Part shown: positions 36,675-49,457 of the stretch, one piece after another
How the letters are laid out: the number at the start of each line of letters is the position of its first letter
How positions within the stretch are numbered: position 1 is the stretch's first letter
Assembly: GCF_019279795.1 (NCBI RefSeq)
Contig: NC_056725.1
Location: 1,067,749,810-1,067,813,809 of the forward strand
DNA from: Protopterus annectens
Taxonomy: Eukaryota > Chordata > Ceratodontiformes > Protopteridae
DNA length: 64,000 nucleotides
Direction: 5' to 3'
Notes under the pieces: model-generated
What the model was told of the DNA's origin: nothing
Databases searched by the model: none
The model's input: only the letters and a program-made list of their open reading frames with translations
Program-made: the position numbers and the translations under genes

Positions 36675-39520
36675 AGTGTCATAGTTTAGTACTAGGCTAT
36701 CTGCAGACAGTGTATAGAATAGATTTAGAAACTTGCGCCTCTGTATAGTAGTAACACAGTGAAGACCCCCCTACATAATAGCATTAGTTTACTGTGCCTC
36801 TGTCTAGTAGTGACACAGAGATGACCCCTGCTGTAAACCTATGATCTCCCATCCACTTGTCAAGAATGCACATGAAGAGTGTCAGTGAGGGTTTCTGCCT
36901 AACATGAACTGGGATCCTGTTCCATAGTATGGGAAGCATCTTAGTGATGGATCTGTCCCTACAGTATGTCCTATTCATATGTGTGTTGAGGTTTAAATCC
37001 GTAGCTGTTGTGGTCCTGATGGAGTTGGATTGTATGAGTTGGAACATGTCCATCAATACCTGATTGGATATGGCCTACTACATCAGGCACAGATCACCCC
37101 TACGTAGGCAGTATGCTATGGAATAGAGCATGAGTTACGTTAGTCTGGTAGCATATGATAGTTGTTGCAGACCCTTGATCCTCCTTGTGATGTACTTATG
37201 GGGTCCCCCTAGCTGTTGCAAGTGCCAGGTGAGGTACATACCAAATGGGGCATAGTACACAGTCATGGGCCTGATAAGGGAGGAGTATAGGGGTACAATG
37301 ACCCCTTTTGATCTGGATGTGAATCCCTTCATGATAAAGTGGGCAAGGTAGGAAGTCTATCCAACCACTTTGGCAATGTGGGTGTCAAATGAGAGGTCAG
37401 CATTGATCAGTGTCACCAGGTCTCCAATTACTTTGTCTGTACTCAGTGGGTTACTGTCTATGTGATAATATGTGGGTACCTTGTCTATCCAAAAGGGTAT
37501 GAGTATACATTACGTGGCATGCAGTGTAAGGCCATGACTCCGGCACCAGTTGTTGGTGTCCTTGAGGCCTGTCAGTAGGATGTATGTGTCAGCTGGTGTA
37601 TCACCAATGACGCCTAGTATGCAGTCATCTTTGAACATTGTCAGCCACTACTCTCCCATGTCTGCTTCCACATCTGAGAATTATATGCTGAACATGAGCG
37701 GTTCCAAGACAGAGCCCTGTGGGACACCACATGTGACTGGCTTTGAGTCTGACATGGCACCAGTGAGTTTGACTGTAGGGTTTCTATCCATTATCCGGTT
37801 TGCAACCCATCATGTGACATATGGATTTACATTTCAGCTGTTGATCATGTCTATGATGCCAGAGTGCGGTATTGTGTCGAAAGCCGTAGGCAAGTCCAGG
37901 TAGGCTGTATGGACCACTGTGCCCTCGTCAATGGCTCTAGTGACTGATTTGAAAAGGTCAACCAGGTTCATAAGGCAGGATCCGCCCTCTACAAAGCCAA
38001 ACCGGGTGGGATCAAGTGTCTAAGTCACCAATGTCTCTGTGTATGGGTACCATAATGATCCTTTCCATAGTTTTGCAGACCAGGCTGGTTAAGCTTATGG
38101 GGCGGTAGTTACCAGGGTCTGTAGAGGTGCCTCCTGTGTGGAGTGGGACTACTGTTGCCATATGCCAGTGTCCAGGTACATATGATGTAGTAAGGCTATG
38201 GCTGAATAGCATTTAATGTGCATGTGTAGCTCCTCTTGCAGTTCACGTAACATGCAACCTGCAATACCGTTGGGTCCCATTGATGCTGTGTTTACAGCTC
38301 TGCTGAGGGTGGTTCCCAGCTGGACATCTGAGATGACAGGGAGGTTACAGTCAGCTGGGATAAGTAATTCCACATGTGTGGGTGAGGGAGAGGAGAAACC
38401 TGCACTGAACCTGTCTGCCAGAATGTTGGCATTATCTGTGTGTTCAGTGTAGCGTTTGCCACTGTGAACTAACTGTGAACACAACTGAGGGTTCCCACCC
38501 AGGTGTGTAACATAGCAGAAGAAGGCTTGTGGTTATCTGTAGTGACCATAGCGATGTCCCTCTCATTGTTGGCCTTGCATGTTTGTACGACAAAACGTAT
38601 CTTTCTACTACTGCTGATCAGAGATGCCGTAGCTCTATGGAAGTATGCTCTGCTGTGCAGTAGCTACCTTCTGTTGTTATACAATTTGTTCAATGCTGGG
38701 GTCCACCAGACAGGACGCCTGCCCTTGGTGGAGAGGGTCATGGTTTCATTTGTGATTGCATGATCCATGCATTCTTGGAGATGTCCGTAGAAAGCATATG
38801 TGAAGGTGTCTGCATTGTGGGAAGTGGTTTACACTGGCCCAGTGGGCATTAAGGATACCAACTCAGTTATAAGAAGTGTAAAGTTGGCATGTGAGAGGTT
38901 TCCCACTGTAGTCTTTTGTGTTGTGGGGGAGGTGGGATATGTATATCCAGGGGGATTAGTCTGTGGTCAGATGTGACTAGTGAGGGTTATACTTCCGGTG
39001 TGTAGCACATTGTCCCCATGTTTGTGATGATCAGGTCTAGTATATTATCTCCTGTTGTGGGAGAAGTGACTAGCTGTTCCATTGCATTTGACTTAGTGAA
39101 TTCCGTAGAACCTTTGGGCTAGGGTGTTTGGGGTAGAATAATGCACCCAGTGTATGTTAGGATAGTTGCAGTATCCCAATATGATGGTGTGTGGTGGGAC
39201 ATTAATATCCTCCAATGTCTACAGGAAGGCTGACTCTGGTCCCTGAGACTGGGAGGGTGGTCTGTAACATGCTACCAGTTGTATAGCAGGTTTGCCTATG
39301 GTTATCTGCACCTGGATGGTCTGTGATGCTTCATGTGTTACCACTAACCTGGAGGTGTGTGTGTCCTTCATAAATATGGACACACCCCCTCCCTTTTTGT
39401 TTTGTCCCAAGTCCTGGGGCCAAAAAGCATGATATGGGGTATAGCTTGGTACCGCTGGTGTGCTCTCAGGAGCCTTGAACCAGGTTCTCACTTACTGCAC
39501 AGACATTGAGATTGGTAGAA
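36675..39520 (-). mobile_element. CR1 LINE, 5'-truncated and decayed (copy E)
   Basis: Minus strand: a 3' end near 36,675 with TAGTACTAGGCTATCTGC, ORF2 C-terminus (FMCILDKWMGD, SLLDRGTVN), RT blocks including YRPISLTSLVCKTMERIIM (about 38,040-38,120) and the PQGSVLE region (about 37,715), and the endonuclease blocks ACYRPPSQSQ and GGGVSIFMKDTHTSRLV. It stops in the endonuclease near 39,520 at TWFKAPES. Many stops and frameshifts. Compared with copy A all domains are collinear. Confidence 0.9.
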
Positions 39521-39629
39521 TATGTATGTACAGATATATGTAATACACACATACCTATATAGATATCTGTAGAGACATATACATATACAGATAGATCTGA
39601 CTGACAACAAATATGTCTGTATATGACTA

Positions 39630-39795
39630 TCTCTCTCTCTCTCTCTCCCATCCCCTCACACTCTCACTCTCCCTGTGTCTCTCTCTCACTCTCTCCCCAC
39701 ATCTATATGTATATATCTACATCTATATATATACATATTTTATATACATATATACAAACATATATATATATATCTATATACAGATATAAATATAT

Positions 39796-39850
<55 letters not shown>
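39630..39850. repeat. (CT)n and (TA)n microsatellites
   Basis: A CT-rich tract (about 39,630-39,700) grades into a TATA-rich zone and a pure TA run (about 39,797-39,850). It abuts the truncated end of CR1 copy E. Confidence 0.92.
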
Positions 39851-39853
<3 letters not shown>

Positions 39854-41287
39854 TGTGTGAGGCACATGTGTGCAGATGTCTTGCAACAGGTGCCTGGTGT
39901 CAAAGGCATGGAGTGAACACCAGTTTGGATACTGGAGTACCATACCCCATTCAAAAACACTGACACCAGTAACCACCACATATGTACATGCCTGCCCACC
40001 ACTGCATGTGTCAGGGGAGAACAGGGGCAACAAGTGTACAATAGGCTCCACATTGATATCCACAATGGCACACTAGTCCTGTAATACCTGTACATGGAAT
40101 GTGTCAGCGGACATGGTGTGTCAGCTATGGACATGTAGGTCACTTTACCCCCTCCACACCCCAGAATGTCCTACATGGTATGTACCTCCCATGACAGCTA
40201 CAGATATGGAGAAGGACACAGACATATGCATGTAACTGTGTCAATGCACTCAAACACCACAGAGCGCACACAGCCTACCTACATAGAGGTTACCACTGCT
40301 GGATGCACACAGTTCGGTCACACCCATGACAGTTGTCTAACAACCATGGTAACACCTCCAACATCCACAACACAAATTACCTATGTCTGTCATCCTTGTC
40401 ACTGTAGTATAGAGCACATGGTGGAGATACAGGACCCTACCCACAGATATGACATACCCTGTAGTAGAACACACAGAATTAAGAAGCAAGGCTCCCCATG
40501 AGTAGATGTCAGGCATACCCCTGTTGAATGTTATGCAGATAGGTAATATGCCATATGAGTCACCCTGTGTAACTGTTTGCAAGGAGCAGGTATGATCATA
40601 ACACGTGTCACAAGGGGCAGGGTAGCATAACAGTATGCTGCTTTAGGCCCAGGGCCAAAAGCACACTACCTACCTAAGACACAATGCACACCCATGAACA
40701 CATTGCAAACGGAATATGTGAGGTGGAATGAGTGTGCTAGTGACTGGGTGCATGTTGTGTACTGGTGTGATTGCTTACCATGACTGTCTGTCTATCATGG
40801 TAGTGTGTGTCCTTGTTGTGAGGCCAGAGACAGGTGTGTGAGGTATTGCGATCAACACATACTACATTGCCATATGTTGTGCTGTGTTACCCTGTATGTC
40901 ACTGTGGTGTAGGTAGGGTTATGGCAAGTAAGAGTAGTGTGCATTACCAGTGAAATATGTAACGTGCATTGTGTGCAGTGCTTGGGCTGATAATGTTCCC
41001 CATACAGTACCGTGATACAAACCCCCAGTGTGAGGTTGTGTATTGTACCTGAAACAGTGTGTTGACTGCTGCAGTATACTAGTCTGTTATATGGAGAGTG
41101 CCAGGTACTGTTGCACAGTTGTCGGATGAGCACTGATATTTAGTCATTTACATGTGTATCCCCCAATAGACAGACAGATGCTATATATGGTGCTTAAGTT
41201 ATATCACTGCAGTCGAGTATTATGTGTATTATGTGTGCTATAGTTTGCTAACAGATATTGCTGACATATTTTCCTTCTCCTTTTCAG
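39851..41287. other. Unassigned 5' flank of the Myb/SANT-like gene at 41.3 kb
   Basis: No motif-bearing frame. It may be the left part of the Harbinger element to which that gene belongs, but no terminal repeat was found. Confidence 0.4.
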
Positions 41288-42912
41288 GGCCATGGTTCAC
41301 CAGCAGAACCCTGTCTACTCCTCTGCAGAGGAGGAGGAGATACACCAGAGCCTGGTGCGGGATTTCACTGTACTCTTTTCCCGCACCAGCCAGAACCAGC
41401 AGGAGATGGCTGCACTGTGGCAAGACCTGGTCCATCGGGTAAATGACATAGGCACACATAACCGGACATATGAGCAGGTACGCCATCACTGCAGTGATTT
41501 AATTAGAAATGTCCATCAGCGTGTGTCGGATATCCACAGGCAGCAGATTGCCACAGGTGGTGGGGTGGCTAGACACCCCCCCCTCACCAGACTGGAGGGA
41601 CTACTCCTAAGTGTTGTGGCTCCAGCACAGCAGCAACAGCAGCAGCATACATGTGTAATGATGGAGGCTGGAGCCACACAGCAGCAGGACACAGAGCGTG
41701 CAGGTAACATGCCATGTGTATAGTTGAACATTCTGTACACTGTTAGGTTATGCATGTGTGAGGTGTGTCCTCATTTTGTAGCTGTAATCTTGGTAATTAT
41801 TGTGCATTAGTGATATCCTCAATATCTACAGTAAACCTGTGGAAGCTAACTGTTGCACTACTGAACTGTATCATGCCCACAGTATCAATGGCACAGTTGT
41901 GCCCACTGATGATAAATGTCTCTTTTCTGCAAGTCCCTCTGGTGTAACAGCAAGGCAGCCTATCCATGCTGGTGAGTGTGTAATACCATTACCTTCAATA
42001 CTCTGTATACTAATAGTAATGATAGGCTGAAGTAGTAGTGCTATGTGTTTGATTGCAGGTGTGTTTGTGTCTGTGGGTTGATATCTCATATACTGAGATG
42101 TGTGCATGTGTGCATGTGCGCATGTGTGCATGTGCCCATGTGTGCATGTGTGCATGTGTGCATGTGTGCATGTGTGCATGTGCCCATGTGTGCATGTGCC
42201 CATGTGTGCACATGTGCATGTGTGCACATGTGCATGTGCCCATGTGTGCATGTGTGCATGTGTGTATCAGTGGTGACATTGTGTACACATTGTAAACTGT
42301 GTTTCCTGTCTTACTCCCACAGGTTCTGGTGCTGCTCTGGTGTCATGCAGCAGGGAACCTGAATCAGCTGCTGTGGATAGTGATAATGATGATACCTGTG
42401 TAATGGCACAGGTAGGTGTGCCAGTGTCCGTCATTGGTCAGCCAATTGACACTACACAGCTGTCGACCCCATCAATGCGCACAGTCATCCTGCCAATACA
42501 TCCTTTGTCAACAATGTCCCTAGGTGATGGACAGGATACAGTGGACATTGACCAGGGTAATGTGGTACCGGTGGTACATGCATCCCCACACAGCAGCCAT
42601 GGCCAGGGTCCTGACATGGTACCACAGAGGCAGACGTCCATGGGTTCTCATGGGAGCATCCGTGGGTGTACCGCCCCTGTCAGACGTGCCCCCAGAGGTC
42701 TTTCAACCTCAGCTATGTTTCGGGCTGTAATGCAGGCACAGTCACGTATGGAACGGTACACCAGACAGGGTCTGAGGGAGCTGAGAGCATGTCGCACAGC
42801 CATGAGTGACAGTATGCGTGATGTTGTGGCTGCCATCCGCAACTTCACTGAGGTCATTGACAGACGTTGGGGGGACACATTAGATCTGTTCCACAACTAC
42901 ATGTCCATATAG
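41288..42912 (+). pseudogene. Harbinger-associated Myb/SANT-like gene, type 1 (plus-strand copy)
   Basis: Exon 1 (41,288-41,703) follows TTTTCAG, has ATG at 41,292 and reads SSAEEEEIHQSLVRDFTVLF, then the Myb/SANT-like region MAALWQDLVHRVNDIGTHNRT and EQVRHHCSDLIRNV, then a Gln-rich run, to a GTAACA donor. Exon 2 (about 41,936-41,973) matches the 39-base exon of the minus-strand copy (SPSGVTARQPIHAG) but its acceptor reads CTGCAA, so the AG seems lost. Exon 3 (42,323-42,912), after CCCACAG, starts GSGAALVSCSREPES and ends in a helical region (MFRAVMQAQSRMERYTRQG; FTEVIDRRWGDTLDLF). A +1 frame then continues with an Arg/Ser-rich run to 43,231, suggesting a late frameshift. Likely DNA-binding partner of the transposase at 53.3 kb, although pairing these two genes is inference. 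Confidence 0.75.
42090..42265. repeat. TGTGCA-type minisatellite in intron 2
   Basis: Repeats of TGTGCATGTGTGCATG and TGTGCCCATG, within the second intron of the type 1 Myb/SANT-like gene. The open frames across it are compositional artefacts. Confidence 0.9.
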
Positions 42913-43864
42913 CCAGGGCAATGGTGGACGGTTGAGGCATCGACGTGGCCATATGCCAGCAACAGCAGCAGCTGGCAGCCGTCGCAGACGACAACAGGCC
43001 CGTGGCCGCTCACATAGTGCCAGCAGCAGCCCCAGCAATGCTGGGTCTGTGCTGTCATCAGACCACCCCAGGAGACCACGTGCATGTGGAGCTGGACAGT
43101 CCCAACAGGGACCTGTCTCCAGTCACCAACCACCTGTTTCTGATGACAGTACCCACTCTGGCTTAGTACCTGATATGGTCCTTAGCACCCCTGCTAGGCA
43201 CAGGTATCGTGTCCATGGCCACAGACAGTGATCTGTATGACCTGGCAGGTACAGTCTGTGGCTGTCCACAAACACCTGTATATGGCAGCCATGAGGTGGG
43301 ACTGTGTGCATTCATACACACATGCAAAGTGATAACACCTAGGGCTACCACATACATGCACACACTGCATCAACATTGCCCCATCTTGTACTGCTGTCCC
43401 TCACCAACACACACACAGACATGTCAATTGGTTGTATCAGTGGCAGACTCAGGCATACCAGGTACACACCCTGTGCATATGATGAAACTGTGCCACCTCC
43501 TGCAATCTGTAAAATCGGTGCAGGAACAAATTAACATGGTGCTGATGCACATGGTGAGTACATACACGTATTGTAATAGTATGATGTTGACAACAGTACA
43601 GTGTATTGATAGCATTGTGGGTATATACCAGCCTTCCGGATGCAGTTACAGTATGAATGTCAATGTAGTGTTTTGTACACCCATAGTAATTGCCACAGTG
43701 TTCTGTCTGCACATCTTTGCATACTGGTGGTGAGGCTGTGAAGGGATGGCCACCTACATAGGTAGCACAGGGGATACAACAATGTACATATTGATACTCA
43801 ATGATGGCCATGTCATATGCAAGTTGCATGCTGTCCACACGCGACTCTGCAATGCAGATGTTTC
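42913..43864. other. 3' flank of the Myb/SANT-like gene
   Basis: The first 320 bases hold an open frame rich in Arg, Ser and Gln (MPATAAAGSRRRRQQARG) that probably belonged to the C-terminus of the preceding protein. Beyond about 43,235 nothing is recognised. Confidence 0.5.
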
Positions 43865-44025
43865 AGGATGTTGATATCTGTGCAGTACTACACAACAGGT
43901 TCAAGGCTCACAAGAGCACACTAGCACTACAAGGTCACACCTCATACCATGCATGACAGCACCAAAACACAGAACTAACTATGACAGGAGGGAGAGTGTC
44001 CATACATGTCAAGGATACCGTGGTG
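43865..44025 (+). mobile_element. CR1 endonuclease fragment
   Basis: Matches the ORF2 endonuclease region of copy A from the GATATCTGTGCAGTA block through the CTCATACCATGC block to GGGAGAGTGTC and CAAGGATACC. It joins directly onto the 5'UTR of the next CR1 copy, so either two insertions abut or there was a rearrangement. Confidence 0.7.
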
Positions 44026-46270
44026 CCAAGACAGGTAGCATACATCATACTAGGTCTGGAACTGCTGAGTGTGGGCTCAGTGTCTGTTATTTGACATGTG
44101 TATTATTACAGGTATGAGAACTTGGGTATCAGGCCAGTTATTCAACATTACGAAGGTACGTGGTCTATACACTTGTGTGGGGTGCGGCTGGACCCAGCCC
44201 GTCTGACCTGTGAATATCTGGGTACTGGCTTATAGTGCCTGCATATATGCACTGTTACCTACTGGAAGTCATACACCTTGTTTGTTGTAGCATAGTCTAC
44301 ATACAGGCCTGCTGACTGTAGCTTTGTTTGTATGCATGTTTGCCTGTTATGTTCCTGAAACACTGATTCCACCTGCAATGCAGATATACAGTGCCTCTGT
44401 GGATCCCCAGTGCCATCTGTATTGCTTACAGTACTGATGTCCATGTGTCACTTGACAGAACGTCACTGTTTGTCCTGTTTGCATGTAGCTTGCCTGTAAC
44501 ACATTGCATATGATGTACCTCACATTTGCTCAAGACAGCATTCATATATGCCAGCACTAACAAATCAGGAGCACTACACCCTCACATAGTCACCTTGAGT
44601 ACCTTGTTCCCCATTGGCCCTATGTGTCGTTACTTAGTATGGGAGTCACAATGCTATGGAAGCATGTGCAAAGGTCACCTGTCGATGTACTCTCAGGTCC
44701 AGTTGGTGAATCTGTGAGTCATGTGGCAATTTTACAGTGGCCTCATGTACACAGACAACCCTCTCCCCTTCCCATACACATACAACACATGTGAGAGATG
44801 CAACCACATAGCCAAACTGGGGGCTAAGCTCTGTTAACACAGCACTGGCATTCCCTGTCAGGTGGAGTGGGATACTACAGTGAGTACAGTACCAGTCTCC
44901 CATAGACCTGCCACTACTGCAATCCAAACACAGACACACACAGGTACATTATTGGGCTCTCAGAATAGCATCCTGCCTGAGCAGCTGACACCTGCAAAGC
45001 AGACACACAAGCAAACGTTAAGCCAGAGCGGAGCACATGCAACACATAGCTCACAAAGTCTGTGTGCCAAAGTCACAGGCCATACGGCTTGACACCACAC
45101 CTGCTACAGTTGTATGAGGTACCTCTATCATCATGTACACTGAGGTCTTGCTCACAGGCTGAACAAGGTGATGGTCACGCTGAGCTGCCCATCGGGCACT
45201 ATGATCCACCACATAACACAAGCATACCAGTCACTCCAAGGCATGTAGAAGTATGGCTCAGTCATTGTCTGTGCCAGTGTGTATGACCTCTGACGCACCT
45301 CCCTGGACTACATGTTAGGGGACATAGAGGGGCTCTCTGAGCTTGTGGCACAGGCTGGTATGACCCTGGCCTTGAGTAGCATCTCACCCTCACCATGAAT
45401 GCTGCCACAATATATAGACAGGATCATCCTTTTCTGCAATTAACGTATCTTTCAGTGACATTCACAGGGGATCTAATGCCTGTCAGTGTGGGATTACATG
45501 CCAGACAAGCCACGTTGCTTTGCTAGGGACAGCTTGCACCTGTCACCCTTGGGCCGTTGTATATTGGCAGAGGCTGTTGCTACACACATAGTGCCTTTGT
45601 ATGCAAGGCTGACATTACATAGCCACCGATACAGGTATCACACGGGATAGGACACTAATAGCAATGCTACTCAACAGCAGCAGTGTAAACCTCAAGATGC
45701 ATGCAGTGGAAACTGTCCTTAGCATGGGGTACAGCAATATCCATGCAGTAACAGACTCCTGTTACAAGGCTCCCATGTGCAAACCATCAGTGCCAGGTCA
45801 TTCCTGATATCATGCTTGTCATCCCCTACACATGCACCAAACCAGAACATGGGGGATGTATCCAAAGGCACCTGAGATACACCCACCCCCAGGTTGGTGG
45901 CACTGCACAAAGCATCAGAGCCTCTCCATGTGCAACACACAGTGGGTTAGACTGCCCTCAGGTTCATAGCCTGGCACACACCACACTCCCATACCCAGGA
46001 AACACACTTGGCCTTCCCGACAACACTGGGAATATGGCGGTCTCTACACACACCATTATATGGTTGTACTGCGACTACCCTAACATACAGTGTGAGCATT
46101 ATTCTAGCTGCAAGACCCTATCTGAAGGGTTCTTATCATTCATTCCCTGCATTGCTATGGAACAACTTGTTACCACTCCCACAAGTGGTGACAACATGCT
46201 GCACCTGTTCATCACCAACATGTGGACTATATGCTCCAGAACAATCATGTATCCCTCGCTGGTGGGATGA
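44026..46270 (+). mobile_element. CR1 LINE 5' half (copy F), decayed
   Basis: Collinear with copy A from a 5'UTR monomer (44,026-44,330) and unique 5'UTR (to about 44,640) through ORF1 (Cys-rich start near 44,740; esterase blocks with CCATCGGGCACTATGATCC and GGACAGCTTGCACCTGTCAC near 45,190 and 45,525) to the endonuclease. It ends near 46,270 just after the region equivalent to TNMGTLCSRPEVYPSLVR. RT is absent. Many stops. Confidence 0.85.
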
Positions 46271-46499
46271 CACCATCTACAACCCACACTGCATAGTCAC
46301 ATACCACATGCAGCCCCTGCACAGAACACCACAGCCATACAGTTGTCTGATGCACATTCCATGTATTCACATGAGGCAGGCTTCGGACATGGGATCTCTT
46401 GCAGTTCACAGGTACATATGGGTAGGTGGCACACACATACATCATGTGTGCATTGATATTACTGATATAATGTATGTCGTGCAATATTGGGAACAACAC

Positions 46500-48380
46500 C
46501 CCACACACATGGACAAACTGTGTGACAAAAATACACATGGCATTGGTAGGATACAAACCCCTATCTAGCTATGTTAGATCACTTGTGAGGGTCGCGGTAG
46601 CAGAGTGTGCGATTTGCATTACTGGGAGAATTGCTTTCTCCTGCTGTACTTATAGGGTGCTGACATCATCAGTGTTTAGACAGTGGGATATGCAGCATGT
46701 GTTGTGTAGTAATAGTTGCCAAAAGGGACATTTGTCATACACATGGAATTGCACACACTACTCCCCCACACACATTCACTGGACACTTGCAGGATTCAAA
46801 TCCCTACCTAACTATGTTATAACATTTGTGAGAGACGCATTAGCAGAGCACGCTATTTGCATTACTGGGAGGATTGCTTTCTCCTGCTGTACTTATAGGG
46901 TGCTGACATCATTAGTGTTTAGACAGTGGAATATGCAGCATGTGTTGTGAAGTAATAGTTGCAAAAAGGGACATTTCTTATACACATGGAATTCACACAA
47001 TATTCCCCCACACACATTCACTGGGCACTTACAGGATTCAAACCCTTACCTAACTATGTTATGACACTTGTGAGAGACGCATTAGCAGAGCATGCTATTT
47101 GCATTACTGAGAGGATTGTTTTCTCCTGCTGTACTTATAGGGTGCTGACATCATCAGTGTTTAGACAGTGGAATATGCAGCATGTGTTGTGTAGTAATAG
47201 TTGCCAAAAGCGACATTTCTTATACACATGGAATTGCACACACTACTCCCCCCACACACATTCACACACACACTGGGCACTTGCAGGATTCAAATCCCTA
47301 CTTAACTATGTTATGACAGTTGTGAGAGACGCATTAGCAGAGCGCGCTATTTGCATTATTGGGGGGATTGCTTTTTCCTGCTGTACTTATAGGGTGCTGA
47401 CATCATCAGTGTTTAGACAGTGGAATATGCAGCATGTCTTGTATAGTAATAGTTGCCAAAAGGGACATTTCTCATGAACATGGAATTGCACACACTACTC
47501 CCCCACGCCCATTTACACACACACTGGGCACTTGCAGGATTCAAACTCCTAACTAACTCTGTTATGATATTTGTGAGAGACGCATTAGCAGAGTGCACTA
47601 TTTGTTTTACGGGTAGATTGCTTTCTCCTGCTGTACTTATAGGGTGCTGACATCATCAGTGTTTAGACAGTGGAATATGCACCATGTGTTGTGTAGTAAT
47701 AGTTGCCAAAAGGGACATTTTTTATACACAGGGAATTGCACACACTACTCCCCCACACACACTGGGAACTTTCAGGAATCAAACCCCTACCTAACTATGT
47801 TATGACACTTGTGAGAAATGCATTAGCAGAGCGAGCTATTTGTATTACTATGGGATTGCTTTCTCCTGTTGTACTTATAGGGTGCTGACATCATCAGTGT
47901 TTAGACAGTGGGATATGCAGCACATGTTGTGTAGTAATAGTTGCCAAAAGGGACATTTCTCATACACATGGAATTGCACACACTACTCCCCCACACACAT
48001 TCACACACACACTGGGTACTTGCAGGATTCAAAGCCCTACCTAACTACGTTATGACACTTGTGAGAGGCACGTTAGCAGAGCGCTATTTGCATTACTGGG
48101 GAGATTGCTTTCTCCTGCTGTACTTATAGGGTGCTGACATCATCAGTGTTTAGACAGTGGAATATGCTGCATGTCTTGTGTAGTAACAGTTCCCAAAAGG
48201 GACATTTCTCGTACACATGGAATTGCACACACTACTCCCCCACACACATTCACATACACACTGAGCACTTGCAGCATTCAAACCCCTACCTCACTATGTT
48301 ATGACACTTATTAGAGATGCAGTAGCAGAGCACGCTATTCACATTACTGGGTATAATATTTGCTCCTGACATATGTATAG
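46500..48380. repeat. ~245-bp satellite, about 7.6 units, each with a tRNA-like box B
   Basis: The phrase AAAAGGGACATTT or a variant starts at 46,721, 46,964, 47,206, 47,458, 47,708, 47,946 and 48,195, so periods run from 238 to 252 bp. Length varies mainly at a CACACACATTCACACACACA stretch. Each unit carries, on the minus strand, AGCGCGCTCTGCTAATGCGT-like bases and GGTTTGAATCCTGCAA, which resemble tRNA boxes A and B. Long open frames pass through several units because the period is often near a multiple of three; they have no protein-family features. Confidence 0.92.
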
Positions 48381-49457
48381 TTTGCTGACATCATTATGGA
48401 TGAAGAGGTATGTATATCTGTGACTATCCATCAGTACAGGGGAGAGCATATATATGCATTAACTTTGCACAGGCACAGTGGCCTACTGTACTGTCAAGGC
48501 AGATGCCAAATACACTGTGGATAGCCTTCTGTATTCCCTAGGGACAACAGTCAAGTATTGCACTCTGCGGCCATATGTTTACCTGTCAGATGCAAGTATC
48601 TGTTGCTCATATACTGTTTGTGGGTCTTTATTGCCATAGCCTTCCCTATCTCTATAAATAACATGTGTACTGTGGGAGATGTCTGCATATGAGTGGGATC
48701 CAGTACTTTACTTATGTCTCTGTTGTAACTTCACTGTGTGCACTGTGCAGATGTCTGTATTGTGGAAGGTTCCTGTGTTAACACATAGACATGCCAGATA
48801 TGTGTGTGCAACTGCTGAACTGTGACATGGCCTGTGTGTGTGAGCATGCTCAGTTCGCAGTTTGTATGGCTTCTTGACTGCCACGTCTTATTTATCTAAG
48901 TGTGTGAGCATGCCCAGTGTGACCTTTCCTTATGTTGGGATCTGTGGACCACCACATTTCTGTTTGTGTGTGGACGCCATCTATATATCACATGTACAGT
49001 TGAGTGTTGGACATCAGGTTGTATTCTTACTGCCCAACTGCTTTGTGTCTGAACCTAACAAGCATTATGCTATGCCTGCAGGGTTGTCATGGGATAGTTT
49101 GCATACAGTTCTCATCATCCTTTCCTGCTGACCAAACAGTTGTATTGTTGTATCGTGTGCTGGTGCAGAACTTTCACTGTGGTGGACAGTATAATCGGTT
49201 TCAGCCCTATAACTACTTGTAATATTTATAGTGAGCTCACCAGATTGGTTGAAGGCCAGTTGTGCAGATATGACCATGTTGCATTTTGTTCAGATATGGA
49301 CAGCATAGTACATGATTGTCCGACATTGTTAATGTATTCCACAACTTGTGTGGACAGTGACAAACAACGGCCATATGCCCTAGTCCATTTGTAATGCTAG
49401 TCAGAGAGTGTTTGTCCTTCAACACACATTTACTGGTGTTTGCCATGACATATGTCA
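48381..49457. other. Unassigned sequence
   Basis: No gene. A short repeat GTGTGTGAGCATGCTCAGT recurs near 48,838 and 48,900. Confidence 0.4.

Noticed and set aside
41871..42362. Frames of about 80-126 codons rich in His, Thr, Cys and Met
   Set aside because: Compositional effect of the TGTGCA minisatellite in an intron.
46474..47477. Two adjacent frames of 158 and 172 codons with repeated blocks
   Set aside because: They run through the 245-bp satellite. The frame stays open because unit length is close to a multiple of three, and units with other lengths break it.
46500..48380. CRISPR-like array
   Set aside because: Units are about 245 bp and similar along their whole length, with no short repeat plus unique spacer pattern, and the genome is eukaryotic.
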